From positions 62,001 through 126,000 of the forward strand of contig NZ_VOHC01000024.1 in NCBI RefSeq assembly GCF_007859275.1: a stretch of DNA of 64,000 bases. Reading direction: 5' to 3'. Position 1 is the stretch's first letter, and each line of letters begins with the position of its first letter. Shown one piece after another: positions 1 to 8,771 of this stretch. The notes under the pieces were generated by a model. It had not been told where the DNA came from, ran no database searches, and was given only the letters and a program-made list of their open reading frames with translations. Source of the stretch: Planomicrobium sp. CPCC 101079. Its GTDB lineage: Bacteria > Bacillota > Bacilli > Bacillales_A > Planococcaceae. The position numbers and the translations under genes were made by a program.

Positions 1-1005
1 TGGAAACAGCCTTATTTTGTCATCGGTTTTGCCATTCTGGCATTTTTTCTCATTGGCAGCTTTGCTTACGAATGGTTTTGGGGAAATGTGCCAAGGCAAG
101 TCCGTTTTATCATGGAAAATGGGCGTGCAGTAGAAGGGGCGCCAATTTCGCCTCAATGGGCCTATCCGTTTGGCACGGATCAATTTGGATTCGATATGCT
201 CGGCAAGTTGATGATCGGCGCTAAATATACGATCATAGCGGCACTGGCTGTAGCAGCGCTGCGCATGCTGATTGCCGTTCCGCTTGGCTATATGCTCGGG
301 ACATATTTACAGCGCCACCGCTCTTGGGTCAGCGGGCTGGCAGACTCTCTTCATTATATCCCGTTAACGGTTTTCGCTTCGTTTCTTTTAACGCCAGTCC
401 TGTGGATGCCAGAAGGCGGGTTTACTAATACCATTTGGGAACGCATCGCCATTCAAGTAGTGGTCATGGCGCTCCTCACCGTACCGATTGTCGCCGTCCT
501 AGTCGGAAGTGAAGCGGCTATCCTGTATCAAAAAGAATATATTGAAGCCTCCCGGATCCTTGGGGCAAGCCGGCTCCGTATTATTCGAAAACACCTTATT
601 CCACACATGCGTGAGAAGCTTGCAGTGTTATACGGCCAGCAAGTGATGGAGACTTTCATCGTCCTGGCCCATCTTGGGCTTCTCAATTTATTCCTGGGGG
701 GCACAAAGGTCAGCCGTGATCCGATGTTTGGTGATCCGCCGATGTCGATTTCTTTTGAATGGTCCGGTTTGTTCGGTTCATCGTTCCGCTACCTGCACGG
801 CGCTCCGTGGATGCCGCTGTCGCCTGTCCTCTTTATCGCGCTTTCGATTTTAGCCGTTTCGTTCATGATGGAAGGCTACCTGCGTTCGAAAAATCCGAAA
901 GTGAAAAAACGGAGCTTAAGTGCGAAAAAAGAAGAAGTGGTCAATTGGAACCGCAGCCAACTCCGTGAAAAAATGGTCCAAGTTAAGGATCTCCATGATA
1001 TGTAA
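1..1005 (+). CDS. ABC transporter permease, OppC/DppC-like (5' partial)
   Basis: Inner-membrane permease subunit of a peptide/nickel-type ABC importer. The reading frame is open from the first base of the window, so the true start lies upstream; the in-frame GTG at 88 is internal. The visible 334 residues begin with a hydrophobic segment and hold about five more. The cytoplasmic EAA loop that contacts the ATPase is clear at about residues 182-199 (EASRILGASRLRIIRKHL). A lysine/arginine-rich tail follows the last membrane segment. The substrate cannot be read from the sequence. The partner permease and ATPases are presumably upstream, outside the window. Confidence 0.85.
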   Translation, partial: WKQPYFVIGFAILAFFLIGSFAYEWFWGNVPRQVRFIMENGRAVEGAPISPQWAYPFGTDQFGFDMLGKLMIGAKYTIIAALAVAALRMLIAVPLGYMLGTYLQRHRSWVSGLADSLHYIPLTVFASFLLTPVLWMPEGGFTNTIWERIAIQVVVMALLTVPIVAVLVGSEAAILYQKEYIEASRILGASRLRIIRKHLIPHMREKLAVLYGQQVMETFIVLAHLGLLNLFLGGTKVSRDPMFGDPPMSISFEWSGLFGSSFRYLHGAPWMPLSPVLFIALSILAVSFMMEGYLRSKNPKVKKRSLSAKKEEVVNWNRSQLREKMVQVKDLHDM

Positions 1006-1037
1006 AGTTTGATGATAAACCGAAAGGACAGATGGAA

Positions 1038-1919
1038 ATGGTTGAAATCAAGAACATGCAGCATTGTACAGTTGAAGAAAAAGTGCAGGCTTGGAATACA
1101 GGATTTGAAGGGTATTATTTCGACATGACTACTACGCCGGATGCATTTGAAAAAAGAGGCGAAGCAGAGGGGTTATCGGACAAGTTATCAGTCGTAGCTT
1201 TTGAAGACGGCACACCAGTGGGGTTGGTGCGAAACGGCGTCCGGGAATGGCAGGGGAAAAAAGTAGCGTGGAACGGCGGTACAGGGGTGGCGCCAAGCGT
1301 GCGCGGGAAAGGTATCGGCAAGAAGCTGATGGAAGCAGCGCTCGATATCCTTCAATCCGAAGGCGTCCATGCCGCAACACTTGAAGCGGTCAAAGAAAAC
1401 AAGCAAGCGATTGAGTTTTACAAACGGATGGGCTATAGCATAGTGGACGAAGTGCATTTTATGCAATTGAAAGGAAAAGTGAAAAATATTCAATTTTCTT
1501 CTGCCGGCGATAAAATCAGTTTATCAGCGGCAACTCCTGAAGACGCCGGTCAGCTATCATTTTATAGAGGCGATTTCACTTGGCAAACTCAGTGGGAAAG
1601 CGTAAAAGATGGAGAAGCAGTCTTTGCAGCAGACAAAACCGGCAAGGCCATTGGATACGCATATTTCCGCAAAACAATGGACCATGAAGGGAAGCATGCT
1701 TCTACGGTGTTATACCAGTGTGAAGTGGCACCAGACTCTGAAGGCAGAAAGGCAATTGCGGAACAACTCATTTTAGCTGTATTTGATCAATTTTCAGGAA
1801 ATATAAATCGAATAGCAGTGAACGTGCCAGTTGAGGGAAATAAATTGACGCACGAAGCGCTTGAAGAATTCGGGTTTATTATTACTGCTGCGCAAGTGTT
1901 TATGAAGAAAGAGCTATAA
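1038..1919 (+). CDS. GNAT-family N-acetyltransferase with two GNAT-like halves
   Basis: Predicted cytoplasmic acetyl-CoA-dependent acyltransferase. The N-terminal half has the acetyl-CoA pyrophosphate loop RGKGIGKKL (near residues 89-97) followed by the usual NKQAIEFYKRMGY segment. The C-terminal half (about 150-293) resembles a second, degenerate GNAT fold without a clear loop motif. Two ATGs compete: 1032 is only 3 nt from AAAGGA at 1023-1028, while 1038 is 9 nt away, so 1038 is preferred. It ends directly at a bidirectional terminator. The acceptor substrate is unknown. Confidence 0.85.
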   Translation: MVEIKNMQHCTVEEKVQAWNTGFEGYYFDMTTTPDAFEKRGEAEGLSDKLSVVAFEDGTPVGLVRNGVREWQGKKVAWNGGTGVAPSVRGKGIGKKLMEAALDILQSEGVHAATLEAVKENKQAIEFYKRMGYSIVDEVHFMQLKGKVKNIQFSSAGDKISLSAATPEDAGQLSFYRGDFTWQTQWESVKDGEAVFAADKTGKAIGYAYFRKTMDHEGKHASTVLYQCEVAPDSEGRKAIAEQLILAVFDQFSGNINRIAVNVPVEGNKLTHEALEEFGFIITAAQVFMKKEL

Positions 1920-1952
1920 AAAAGGAGGCCGCAATTGCGGCCTCCTTTTTGG
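1917..1952. terminator. Bidirectional intrinsic terminator
   Basis: A near-perfect palindrome (GGAGGCCGC, AATT loop, GCGGCCTCC) is flanked by A-run and T-run. It lies between the convergent GNAT and pdxK genes and can serve both. Confidence 0.9.
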
Positions 1953-1958
1953 CAGAGA

Positions 1959-2792
1959 TTAAACTTCATTTATTTCAACTTCAGGTTTTTCGAATTTATT
2001 GGCGGCGCCGTGCATAACCGGGCCGACGTATTCGTTCAGCTTCCAGCCATGCTGGATGGCAGCGGAAACGAATGTTTTGGCATCAAGTACAGCGTCTTTT
2101 ACGGGTTTGCCGTTCGCTAAGTTCGCGGTAATTGCAGCGGCAAATGTGCAGCCGGCGCCGTGGTTATAAGTTGTATCTGTTTTTTCGGAAGTCAGCAAAT
2201 AATGTGTTGTGCCGTCAAACAGCAAATCAGCAGCTTTTTCGTGTTTCAACTGTTTGCCGCCTTTGATAACAACGTATTGTGCGCCATGTGCATGGATTTT
2301 TTCCGCTGCTGCTTTCAAATCTTCGACGGTTTGAAGCGTACCTAAACCAGAGAGCTGGCCAGCTTCGACCAAATTCGGTGTCACCACTTTAGCAACCGGC
2401 AATAAATGGGTGATCATGGCATCGACGTTTTCAGGAAACAATACTTCGTCTTCGCCTTTACACGCCATAACGGGATCGATGACGACATCTTCTAAACCGG
2501 ATTTTTTGATCGCTTTTCCGGCCATTTCTATAATATCGACAGTCGGCAACATACCTGTTTTTAAAGCGTCAACACCTGTAGAAAATGCAGTTTCAAGCTG
2601 CGCGTGAAGCGTTTCAACCGGAATTGGATGGATGCCGTGGCTCCAGCCGTTATTTGGATCCATGGTGACGATGACGGTCAAGGCATTCATGCCGTATGTC
2701 CCATGCTCTTGAAACGTTTTCAAGTCCGCTTGAATACCGGCTCCGCCGGATGTATCTGAACCTGCGATTGTTAATGTCTTCTTAAGTGTCAT
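1959..2792 (-). CDS. pdxK: Pyridoxal/pyridoxine kinase, ThiD-like ribokinase fold
   Basis: Phosphorylates B6 vitamers, and possibly HMP, with ATP in B6 salvage. It is 277 aa and strongly resembles B. subtilis PdxK. Visible features are the N-terminal GSDTSGGAG loop (11-19), DPNN at about 46-49, and the C-terminal HGAGCTF anion hole (211-217). Cys111 (in CKGEDE) and Cys215 (in GAGC) match the lid and anion-hole cysteines known in the dual-cysteine pyridoxal kinases of S. aureus and B. subtilis, which argues for PdxK over plain ThiD. AAAGGAG lies a few bases upstream of the ATG. No thiamine genes are adjacent. Confidence 0.9.
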   Translation of the reverse strand: MTLKKTLTIAGSDTSGGAGIQADLKTFQEHGTYGMNALTVIVTMDPNNGWSHGIHPIPVETLHAQLETAFSTGVDALKTGMLPTVDIIEMAGKAIKKSGLEDVVIDPVMACKGEDEVLFPENVDAMITHLLPVAKVVTPNLVEAGQLSGLGTLQTVEDLKAAAEKIHAHGAQYVVIKGGKQLKHEKAADLLFDGTTHYLLTSEKTDTTYNHGAGCTFAAAITANLANGKPVKDAVLDAKTFVSAAIQHGWKLNEYVGPVMHGAANKFEKPEVEINEV

Positions 2793-2852
2793 CGGTCAAA
2801 CTCCTTTAAAGAAATTGATTTTATAGTTTTATTTTATCAAAAACCACAGCAT

Positions 2853-3107
2853 TTACAATGAATCGGTCTTTTGTGGAGTAAGCAGAATCGCAGCAGTTAC
2901 AGTGCTCAGCGCAAAGAATGCCAGGATGAATAATGCGACGATCCAATTGCCGCTTCTGAAAAGACCTATCGCGATGATAAATGTTAGAATGGATACAGTA
3001 GTTAAGAAAAAAGCCAGGCACCCGATGCCGGCCCGTTTTGCACCTTCTGGAGCGCTGGAACCATTCGCTGCAGAAATTGTTTTTATTTTTTCTCGCCAAT
3101 CAGCCAT
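2853..3107 (-). CDS. Small two-helix membrane protein of unknown function
   Basis: A protein of about 84 residues with a basic N-terminal region and two hydrophobic stretches (about 27-50 and 56-75), so probably a small integral membrane protein. Two consecutive ATGs are possible (3110 and 3107), with an AGGGG-type ribosome site just upstream. It sits upstream of pdxK on the same strand, divergent from the DUF4230 gene. I do not recognise a family. Confidence 0.65.
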   Translation of the reverse strand: MADWREKIKTISAANGSSAPEGAKRAGIGCLAFFLTTVSILTFIIAIGLFRSGNWIVALFILAFFALSTVTAAILLTPQKTDSL

Positions 3108-3174
3108 CATTATCGCCCCTTTTGCTTATCCTATCACGGGGCAATGATGAAATGAATAGAAAGAGGGATGTCGC

Positions 3175-3894
3175 GTGGCAAAAGATCCGAAGTTGACGGA
3201 AATCGAGCGTTTATTGAACGAAGTGAAAGGAAAAGGAGAAACAAAAGAGTCTGGATTCTGGCGGACAACCAAAGTCATGATGGGCGTCTTCCGGAATTCG
3301 TTTTTTGTGCTCATCACGGCTTTGCTTTTATTGCTGGTCGCGCTGCCGCTTGGCACTTGGTGGATGATTCAAGGTTCTACCGCGACAGAAAGCAAAGGCG
3401 CGTTCTTGGAGCGGATTCAGGATCTGAATGAATTATCGACAGCGGAAGCTTATTCGAAAGTGATCATCGAGCGGCAGGATAATGCGTTATTCGGCAAAGA
3501 AATTGGCTTGGATCTGCCAGGGACAAAGCGCCAATTGCTGGTTGTAATTCCTGGGTCGGTTCGTGCAGGCATTGATTTTTCGGAAGTCGCCGAAGAAGAC
3601 ATCGTGCTTGATGAAGAAGCCAAGACTGCGACGTTGACATTGCCGCCAGCAAAAATTCTGGGAGGGCCCGAATTGTTCATGGACCAAGTAGAAGTGTATT
3701 CGTACGAAGGGCTTCTACGTGGAGATACCGATATTTCGGAAGCCTATGAGCTTGCGGAAGAAGCGAAAAAGTTGATGGTTGAAGAAACAACTGGCCAAGG
3801 GGTACTAGAGACGGCGGAAGCTAATGCGGCCCGGTCTGTCCAAGAAATGTTCAATCTGGTCGATTATGATGTGAAAGTTCAATTCGAAGATTAA
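3175..3894 (+). CDS. DUF4230-like membrane-anchored protein
   Basis: 239 aa. A charged N-terminal 30 residues is followed by one strong transmembrane segment (about 42-66), then an extracellular domain of about 170 residues resembling DUF4230 proteins. Function is unknown. The start is GTG at 3175, served by AGAGGG at 3162-3167 with 7-nt spacing; an ATG at 3168 is in another frame. The gene ends inside the ribosome site of ung, so the two are probably co-transcribed. Confidence 0.7.
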   Translation: MAKDPKLTEIERLLNEVKGKGETKESGFWRTTKVMMGVFRNSFFVLITALLLLLVALPLGTWWMIQGSTATESKGAFLERIQDLNELSTAEAYSKVIIERQDNALFGKEIGLDLPGTKRQLLVVIPGSVRAGIDFSEVAEEDIVLDEEAKTATLTLPPAKILGGPELFMDQVEVYSYEGLLRGDTDISEAYELAEEAKKLMVEETTGQGVLETAEANAARSVQEMFNLVDYDVKVQFED

Positions 3895-3906
3895 GGAGTG
3901 GGGTTT

Positions 3907-4581
3907 ATGGGGAAGCAGATTTTTCAAAATGATTGGCAGGAAGTACTGGGAGAAGAATTTGATAAACCTTATTACTTGAAGCTGCGGGAATTCTTGAAAG
4001 ATGAGTATGCAAGCGAGACCATTTATCCCGCTAAGGAAAACATTTGGTCAGCGTTCGAGCATACCTCTTACAAAGATGTTAAAGTCGTTATTTTGGGGCA
4101 AGACCCGTATCATGGCCCAAATCAGGCGCATGGTTTGAGCTTTTCGGTCCAGCCGGGAGTTCCGCATCCGCCTAGCTTGCGCAATATGCTAAAAGAGCTG
4201 GAGGAAGACCTCGGCTGCAAAAAGCCGAAAGACGGCACACTGACAAAGTGGGCTGACCAAGGCGTCATGATGCTCAATACGGTACTGACGGTCCGGGCAG
4301 GACAGGCGAATTCCCACCGCAATCAAGGCTGGGAAACATTCACGGATGAAGTGATCCGCAAATTGTCGGACCGGGAAGAACCGGTCATCTTTGTGTTATG
4401 GGGCAAACCGGCCCAAAAGAAAAAGCCGCTCATCAACCTGGAACGCCACGATGTGGTTGAAGCGCCGCATCCAAGTCCGCTCAGTGCCAGCCGCGGATTT
4501 TTTGGCAGCCGGCCGTATTCAAAAGTGAACGAAATGTTACAAAAGCGCGGCCGGCAACCGATTGATTTCTGCCTTGCCTAA
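3907..4581 (+). CDS. ung: Uracil-DNA glycosylase, family 1
   Basis: Removes uracil from DNA as the first step of base-excision repair. 224 aa, normal for the family. The water-activating motif GQDPYHG is at 64-70 (Asp66) and the HPSPLSA loop carries His188, so the enzyme should be active. AAGGAG at 3893-3898 gives 8-nt spacing to ATG 3907; the in-frame GTG at 3898 overlaps the ribosome site and is unlikely. Its neighbours match the B. subtilis ywd-ung region. Confidence 0.95.
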   Translation: MGKQIFQNDWQEVLGEEFDKPYYLKLREFLKDEYASETIYPAKENIWSAFEHTSYKDVKVVILGQDPYHGPNQAHGLSFSVQPGVPHPPSLRNMLKELEEDLGCKKPKDGTLTKWADQGVMMLNTVLTVRAGQANSHRNQGWETFTDEVIRKLSDREEPVIFVLWGKPAQKKKPLINLERHDVVEAPHPSPLSASRGFFGSRPYSKVNEMLQKRGRQPIDFCLA

Positions 4582-4700
4582 TGCGCTTTCAACAAGGCGT
4601 GTTAAAATAAAGAGAAACTTTGCGGAGTAATGGCCCATTTGTTGAAGTGCGAGACCACTAAAACAGAGGGATAAGAGCAGAAACGAAAGGGGGATTTACG

Positions 4701-4964
4701 ATGGCTGTCGCACCTGAACGTATTTTGAGTGAAATTGAAAAATACGCCAGCCGAGCGCGGACTGAAAATCCGGCAAAAATGCGCGAATCTGTTGCTGCCA
4801 TTCGGGCTTTATGCAATTTAATATTGGACGAAGACGGAAACGCACAGGACCAAAAGCCGCGTGCCATGCCGCTCGCGTCCCCGGCGTCAAAGCCACAAAT
4901 TATGTTGGGCGAAAACAAATTGAAAGAAGAAGACGCCAACGGAGATTCATTGTTTGATTTTTAA
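4701..4964 (+). CDS. ywdI: YwdI-like small protein
   Basis: 87-residue, charged, probably cytoplasmic protein. The N-terminal half (ILSEIEKYASRAR and following) is helical; the C-terminal half is low-complexity and acidic. It matches B. subtilis YwdI by size, character and position after ung and before the DUF423 gene. Function is unknown. AAAGGGGG lies upstream of the ATG. Confidence 0.75.
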   Translation: MAVAPERILSEIEKYASRARTENPAKMRESVAAIRALCNLILDEDGNAQDQKPRAMPLASPASKPQIMLGENKLKEEDANGDSLFDF

Positions 4965-4982
4965 GCGGAAAGAGGAGAAATC

Positions 4983-5360
4983 ATGAAGTTTTTCTTGATT
5001 GCCGGAGCGGTCAACGCATTGTTGTCTGTCGCATTCGGTGCATTTGGCGCGCATATGCTAGAAGGGCGCGTCGCGGATAAATATATTGCCACTTGGCAAA
5101 CAGCAGTGCAGTATCAAATGTTCCATTCAATTGGCTTGATGATCGTAGCAATATTGATGAGCTCCACGTTTATTGGACAGGTAAGCTCACTCAACTGGGC
5201 TGGTTATTTGATGCTTGCGGGCATCGTCATTTTCTCAGGCAGCTTGTATGTCTTAAGCTTATCAGGCATCAGTATTTTAGGCGCTATTACGCCAATCGGC
5301 GGCGTCGCATTCATCGCCGGCTGGATCATGCTGATTATTGCTGCTGCAAAAGCGTTATAG
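4983..5360 (+). CDS. ywdK: DUF423 family membrane protein (YwdK-like)
   Basis: 125-residue protein with four predicted transmembrane helices and the family's GAFGAHML signature near residues 20-27. DUF423 proteins are conserved but uncharacterised. AGAGGAG precedes the ATG, and only 18 nt separate it from ywdI, so co-transcription is likely. A terminator hairpin follows at 5371. Confidence 0.85.
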   Translation: MKFFLIAGAVNALLSVAFGAFGAHMLEGRVADKYIATWQTAVQYQMFHSIGLMIVAILMSSTFIGQVSSLNWAGYLMLAGIVIFSGSLYVLSLSGISILGAITPIGGVAFIAGWIMLIIAAAKAL

Positions 5361-5370
5361 GAGATTAGGG

Positions 5371-5405
5371 AAAGCAGTTCGCTACGGGCGAGCTGCTTTT
5401 TTATG
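5371..5405 (+). terminator. Terminator after ywdK
   Basis: AAGCAGTTCGC and GGCGAGCTGCTT form a stem with a G-T pair around a TACG loop, followed by a T-run. Confidence 0.75.
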
Positions 5406-5462
5406 GGGAATTTTGGAGAACGCATGTAGGAATGTGAGAATTTCATATAAAAAATCTGGTAA

Positions 5463-5722
5463 GTCATGTAGAAGCTTCAAGAGTTCATGTATATAGATCG
5501 ATTGTACATGTAAGAGTCGGAAAACTTCATGAAGTAAACTATGGAAAAAGTACTTGGAGTAGATAAAACATTCATTATAGAGAGCTTGAATTTATAGTTG
5601 GAAAGCTATTTTTAAGAATTTTATGTAAAAAGCGAAAAAGTTCATGAAGAACACTTTTTTCGTCATGCAGAAGGCTCAAAAGTTCATGTTAAAATTGAAA
5701 TACTTCATGAAGAAAACTATGG
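5463..5722. repeat. Gene-free stretch with two imperfect ~60-80 bp repeats
   Basis: The 400-bp gap between ywdK and the next gene is AT-rich and has no convincing ORF. 5463-5545 and 5662-5722 share an ordered series: GTCATGnAGAAG, then a TTCATGT block, then CTTCATGAAG and an AAACTATGG end. They differ mainly by an indel of about 20 nt. Another AAAGTTCATGAAGAACAC copy lies near 5638-5655. The CTTCATGAAG cores are palindromic. Function is unknown; this may be a decayed duplication or a repeated binding site. Confidence 0.5.
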
Positions 5723-5737
5723 TAGCGGCATTAAATG

Positions 5738-5766
5738 AAAAGCAGCCCATGGGCTGCTTTTTCAAC
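5738..5766. terminator. Terminator, mainly for the minus-strand membrane gene
   Basis: AAAAGCAGCCCATGGGCTGCTTTT is a perfect palindrome lying directly after the stop of the minus-strand gene ending at 5762; it could work in both directions. Confidence 0.85.
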
Positions 5767-6775
5767 TTAATAATTTTTTTAACTTCTCCGGATCATCGAC
5801 TTTCAATGCAATTTTTGAGACGCTTTTTTTCATGCCGTACAGTAGAATCGCGGTTTGCGGTGTTTTGAAATGGATGACCACTTGTGGATCCGCTTCTTCA
5901 ATATCCTTTGCAACAAAAGAAAGTGTGTCTTTTTCCGCTTTTTCTCCCCAACTAATTTTATCGATTGCTTCGATAGGCACGGCAATGCGCTTTGCTAAGC
6001 CTAACGCCACGTAAATCTTTCCGTTTTGTACTTGGAGCGGATTCAGCCGGATCGCCTGGATTTCCGCAATACAATAGACAACAGTGTAAACGTTCAATAC
6101 CAATAGAACAATGGAAAGGATAAACGATTTATCGTGCAGCCACCAGTGCAGCCCTATGGTTTCAATGACAATGACATGGATCAGCATGATATAAAACGCG
6201 ATAGCGCTGGTATTTTTGTGCAAGCTTATACTGTCTGCACTTTCAGGGGCCGCTTTTTTCCATGTGCAAAATGCGTAATAAAACATGAGCGCCTCCGATA
6301 TGACGAGCGTTACAAGAGGATTGGATTTGATGCGCTCCTGTACCGCTGGAAGCACCGAAAATAATGGACTTTCGTTCTGGCGCTTGATTGATCGGTAAAT
6401 GGCGGGGGCATGGTAGAACACCAGCCCAAGCAAGGCGATTTCAGCAAATAAAACCAGCGCCTCAAAAGCGATGCCGATGTAGAACATAAAGGTGAAGGGT
6501 TCGAAGTAGAGTTCTGGGATGAGGAATCTGGCGATGATGAACCCGGTGGCAATAAAGCCGATAAACTGTTTGGTGGACAAGCGGAATGCCGCGAGCATCA
6601 ATAGCGGCGAAACAACGGCTAAATCGACAAGGGAGCCGGCGACCAGCCAAAACGTTTCATCTGGAATTACGGAATCAGAAAGAGGAGATCGGTACAACAG
6701 GAAATTGCTGCTCAGTACGAGCAGAAGTAAGGCAAAAGCCCATTTCGCATAATTTGTTTGGCGCATTGCTAACAT
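5762..6775 (-). CDS. Multi-pass membrane protein of unknown function
   Basis: From the preferred ATG at 6775 the protein is about 337 aa; GGGGTG just upstream supports this start over the longer frame to 6808. Six to seven hydrophobic segments cover about residues 10-240. A soluble C-terminal domain of about 100 residues follows, reminiscent of PH-like membrane-protein tails (VALGLAKRIAVPIEAI region). Similar Bacillales proteins are often mislabelled as carotene monooxygenases; I see no support for that. Function is unknown. Confidence 0.65.
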   Translation of the reverse strand: MLAMRQTNYAKWAFALLLLVLSSNFLLYRSPLSDSVIPDETFWLVAGSLVDLAVVSPLLMLAAFRLSTKQFIGFIATGFIIARFLIPELYFEPFTFMFYIGIAFEALVLFAEIALLGLVFYHAPAIYRSIKRQNESPLFSVLPAVQERIKSNPLVTLVISEALMFYYAFCTWKKAAPESADSISLHKNTSAIAFYIMLIHVIVIETIGLHWWLHDKSFILSIVLLVLNVYTVVYCIAEIQAIRLNPLQVQNGKIYVALGLAKRIAVPIEAIDKISWGEKAEKDTLSFVAKDIEEADPQVVIHFKTPQTAILLYGMKKSVSKIALKVDDPEKLKKLLS

Positions 6776-6830
6776 ACGAACACCCCGTTTTCTTTTAGTA
6801 TAACTCAAGAAATGTCAGAATTTAGTTTTA

Positions 6831-6914
6831 AATTATGACGGAAAATGGACATTAAGGTGCGGAAAAGCGCTGTTAAGGTACGGAAAAATGCTGTTGAGGT
6901 GCGAAACTATAAGC
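6831..6914. repeat. Short tandem repeat, 21-bp period
   Basis: Units beginning TTAAGGTGCGGAAAAG at 6852, 6873 and 6894 repeat with exact 21-bp spacing; a weaker unit precedes them at about 6831. They lie between the 5' end of the membrane-protein gene and the chdC terminator. No ORF runs through them. Confidence 0.7.
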
Positions 6915-6940
6915 GGGAGGTGCGTTCGTGTTCAAAAATA

Positions 6941-6968
6941 ATAAAAAAGCCGCCCATGGGCGGCTTTA
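6941..6968 (-). terminator. Terminator after chdC
   Basis: AAAGCCGCCCATGGGCGGCTTT is a perfect palindrome with flanking A/T runs, immediately 3' of the minus-strand chdC gene. Confidence 0.9.
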
Positions 6969-6973
6969 AATCC

Positions 6974-7723
6974 TTATACTTCCAAAAATTTAACCAAGCG
7001 GTCTGCGTCTAAACGCGTACCGACATAGAACGAACCGAATTCAGCATATCGGGCGCTGACTTCATCAAAGCGCATTTCGTAGACCAATTTCTTGAATTGA
7101 AGAACGTCATCCGCGAAAAGCGTCACGCCCCATTCATAGTCGTCAAAGCCGACGGAACCGGAAATGATTTGTTTTACTTTGCCTGCGTAGCTGCGGCCGA
7201 TTTTACCGTGGCTCAGCATCAATTCTTTGCGCGCATCCATCGGCAACATGTACCAGTTGTCATCGCCTTGGCGGCGTTTGTCCATCGGGTAGAAGCAAAT
7301 ATATTGCGAACGTTGAAGTTCAGGATACAAGCGTGCACGTACATGCGGGTTTTGGTATGGATCTTCGTCTGATTTTCCAGCCAGGTAGTTGGAAAGTTCA
7401 ACGACAGAAACGTACGAGTAAGTCGGCACAGTATACGCGATCAATGTCAGTTTGTTGTATTCCGTTTCAAGCTCGCGAAGCTCATCCATCGTTTCACGCA
7501 AAAGCATCAACATCAAATCAGCTTTTTGACCGACGATGGAGTATAGCGCGTGCGCTCCGGTTTTATTTTCGTCTGCTGCGTTTACTTTTTGAATAAACGC
7601 CTGGTACTCGTCGATTGCGAACTGGCGCTCTTCGTCCGACAACATTTTCCATGAAACCCAGTCCATCGACCGGAAATCATGAAGGACGTACCAGCCGTCT
7701 AATGTAATAGCTGCTTCATTCAT
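6974..7723 (-). CDS. chdC: Coproheme decarboxylase ChdC (HemQ)
   Basis: Final enzyme of the coproporphyrin-dependent heme pathway of Gram-positive bacteria; it converts coproheme III to heme b using peroxide. 249 aa. Tyr145 (in FYPMDKRR) matches the catalytic radical tyrosine and His172 (in LSHGKIGR) the proximal heme ligand known in Geobacillus and Listeria ChdC. It is divergent from lipL, as in the B. subtilis ywfI-ywfL neighbourhood, although pta is not between them here. Confidence 0.95.
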   Translation of the reverse strand: MNEAAITLDGWYVLHDFRSMDWVSWKMLSDEERQFAIDEYQAFIQKVNAADENKTGAHALYSIVGQKADLMLMLLRETMDELRELETEYNKLTLIAYTVPTYSYVSVVELSNYLAGKSDEDPYQNPHVRARLYPELQRSQYICFYPMDKRRQGDDNWYMLPMDARKELMLSHGKIGRSYAGKVKQIISGSVGFDDYEWGVTLFADDVLQFKKLVYEMRFDEVSARYAEFGSFYVGTRLDADRLVKFLEV

Positions 7724-7896
7724 TTATCAAACACTCCTTTTAGTCTTGCTCTCACAAAAATAGTTTATCACAACACCCATTTAACTTCCTGCAAAAGAAA
7801 TGGCTGTCACCAATTCGTCATGGCCTGGACGCCTTTTCAGCGGGGCGTGAGTCGGGTAAACTAAGAGGAAGCTATTCGGGAAGAGGAGAAATTGTT

Positions 7897-8718
7897 ATGC
7901 CGTTATTTTCAGAAGAAACCAAGTGGCGCTTTTGGGACCAGTCCTTGAGCGCGAAAAATCGGTCTGCATTGGAGTCGTTTGCTGCGGATGATACTTTATG
8001 CGAGCTGGTCGGGTCAGGCAAGAGCCTGCCGACCGTCCGTACGTGGGTCCATGACAATACAGTCGTGCTCGGCATTCAAGACCACCGATTGCCGCACGTT
8101 GAAGCGGGTATGGAGCTATTGAAATCGCGCGGATTTACGCCGATTGTCCGCAATTCCGGCGGGTTGGCCGTCGTGCTGGATGCCGGAGTCCTGAACATTT
8201 CGCTCGTCATGTCGGAAAAGGAAAGCGCCATTGATATTTCGTCAGGATATGATATGATGCTCGAATTGATTCAGAACTTATTTCCAGATGCGCCGATCGA
8301 AGCCTACGAAATCGTCGGCTCATACTGCCCTGGTTCTTACGATCTGAGCATCGGGGGCAAAAAGTTCGCAGGCATTTCCCAGCGCCGCATCCGCCGAGGC
8401 GTTGCGGTTCAAATCTACTTGTGCGTCGAAGGCAGCGGGGCTGAGCGTGCGGAATTGATCCGCGGCTTTTACGAAGCGGGCCTTGCGGGAGAAGAAACGA
8501 AATTCACATACCCGGTGATTCAACCGGAAGTGATGGCGTCGCTCAGCGAGCTGTTGGGAAGAACCATCACTGTGCCTGAAGTGGTGCTCGATTTATACGG
8601 CATGCTTGGCATGCCGGCTCCGCAGCCGCTTCTTCCGGAAGAAATGGAGCTCTATGGGTTTTATTTGGACCGGGTAGTGGAACGGAATAAGAAAATGCTA
8701 CCAGCGCCTCTTGAATGA
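7897..8718 (+). CDS. lipL: Octanoyl-[GcvH]:protein N-octanoyltransferase LipL
   Basis: Amidotransferase that moves octanoyl groups from GcvH to E2 subunits of 2-oxoacid dehydrogenases in lipoate assembly. 273 aa with the LplA/LipB fold. RNSGGLAVV (85-93) and the GSYDLSIGGKKFAGISQRR segment are typical, and the acyl-thioester cysteine is Cys144 in SYCPG. LipL is favoured over LipM by the chdC neighbourhood and overall similarity to B. subtilis YwfL. AGAGGAG lies upstream of the ATG. Confidence 0.88.
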   Translation: MPLFSEETKWRFWDQSLSAKNRSALESFAADDTLCELVGSGKSLPTVRTWVHDNTVVLGIQDHRLPHVEAGMELLKSRGFTPIVRNSGGLAVVLDAGVLNISLVMSEKESAIDISSGYDMMLELIQNLFPDAPIEAYEIVGSYCPGSYDLSIGGKKFAGISQRRIRRGVAVQIYLCVEGSGAERAELIRGFYEAGLAGEETKFTYPVIQPEVMASLSELLGRTITVPEVVLDLYGMLGMPAPQPLLPEEMELYGFYLDRVVERNKKMLPAPLE

Positions 8719-8771
8719 CAAATTGAGGCTAAGGTAAAATAACAGTCAATAGAACAAATTGGAGGTGTGCC

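Noticed and set aside
5762-6775. Carotene 15,15'-monooxygenase annotation for the membrane protein
   Set aside because: Related proteins carry this label, but there are no histidine iron ligands or beta-propeller features; it is a multi-helix membrane protein.
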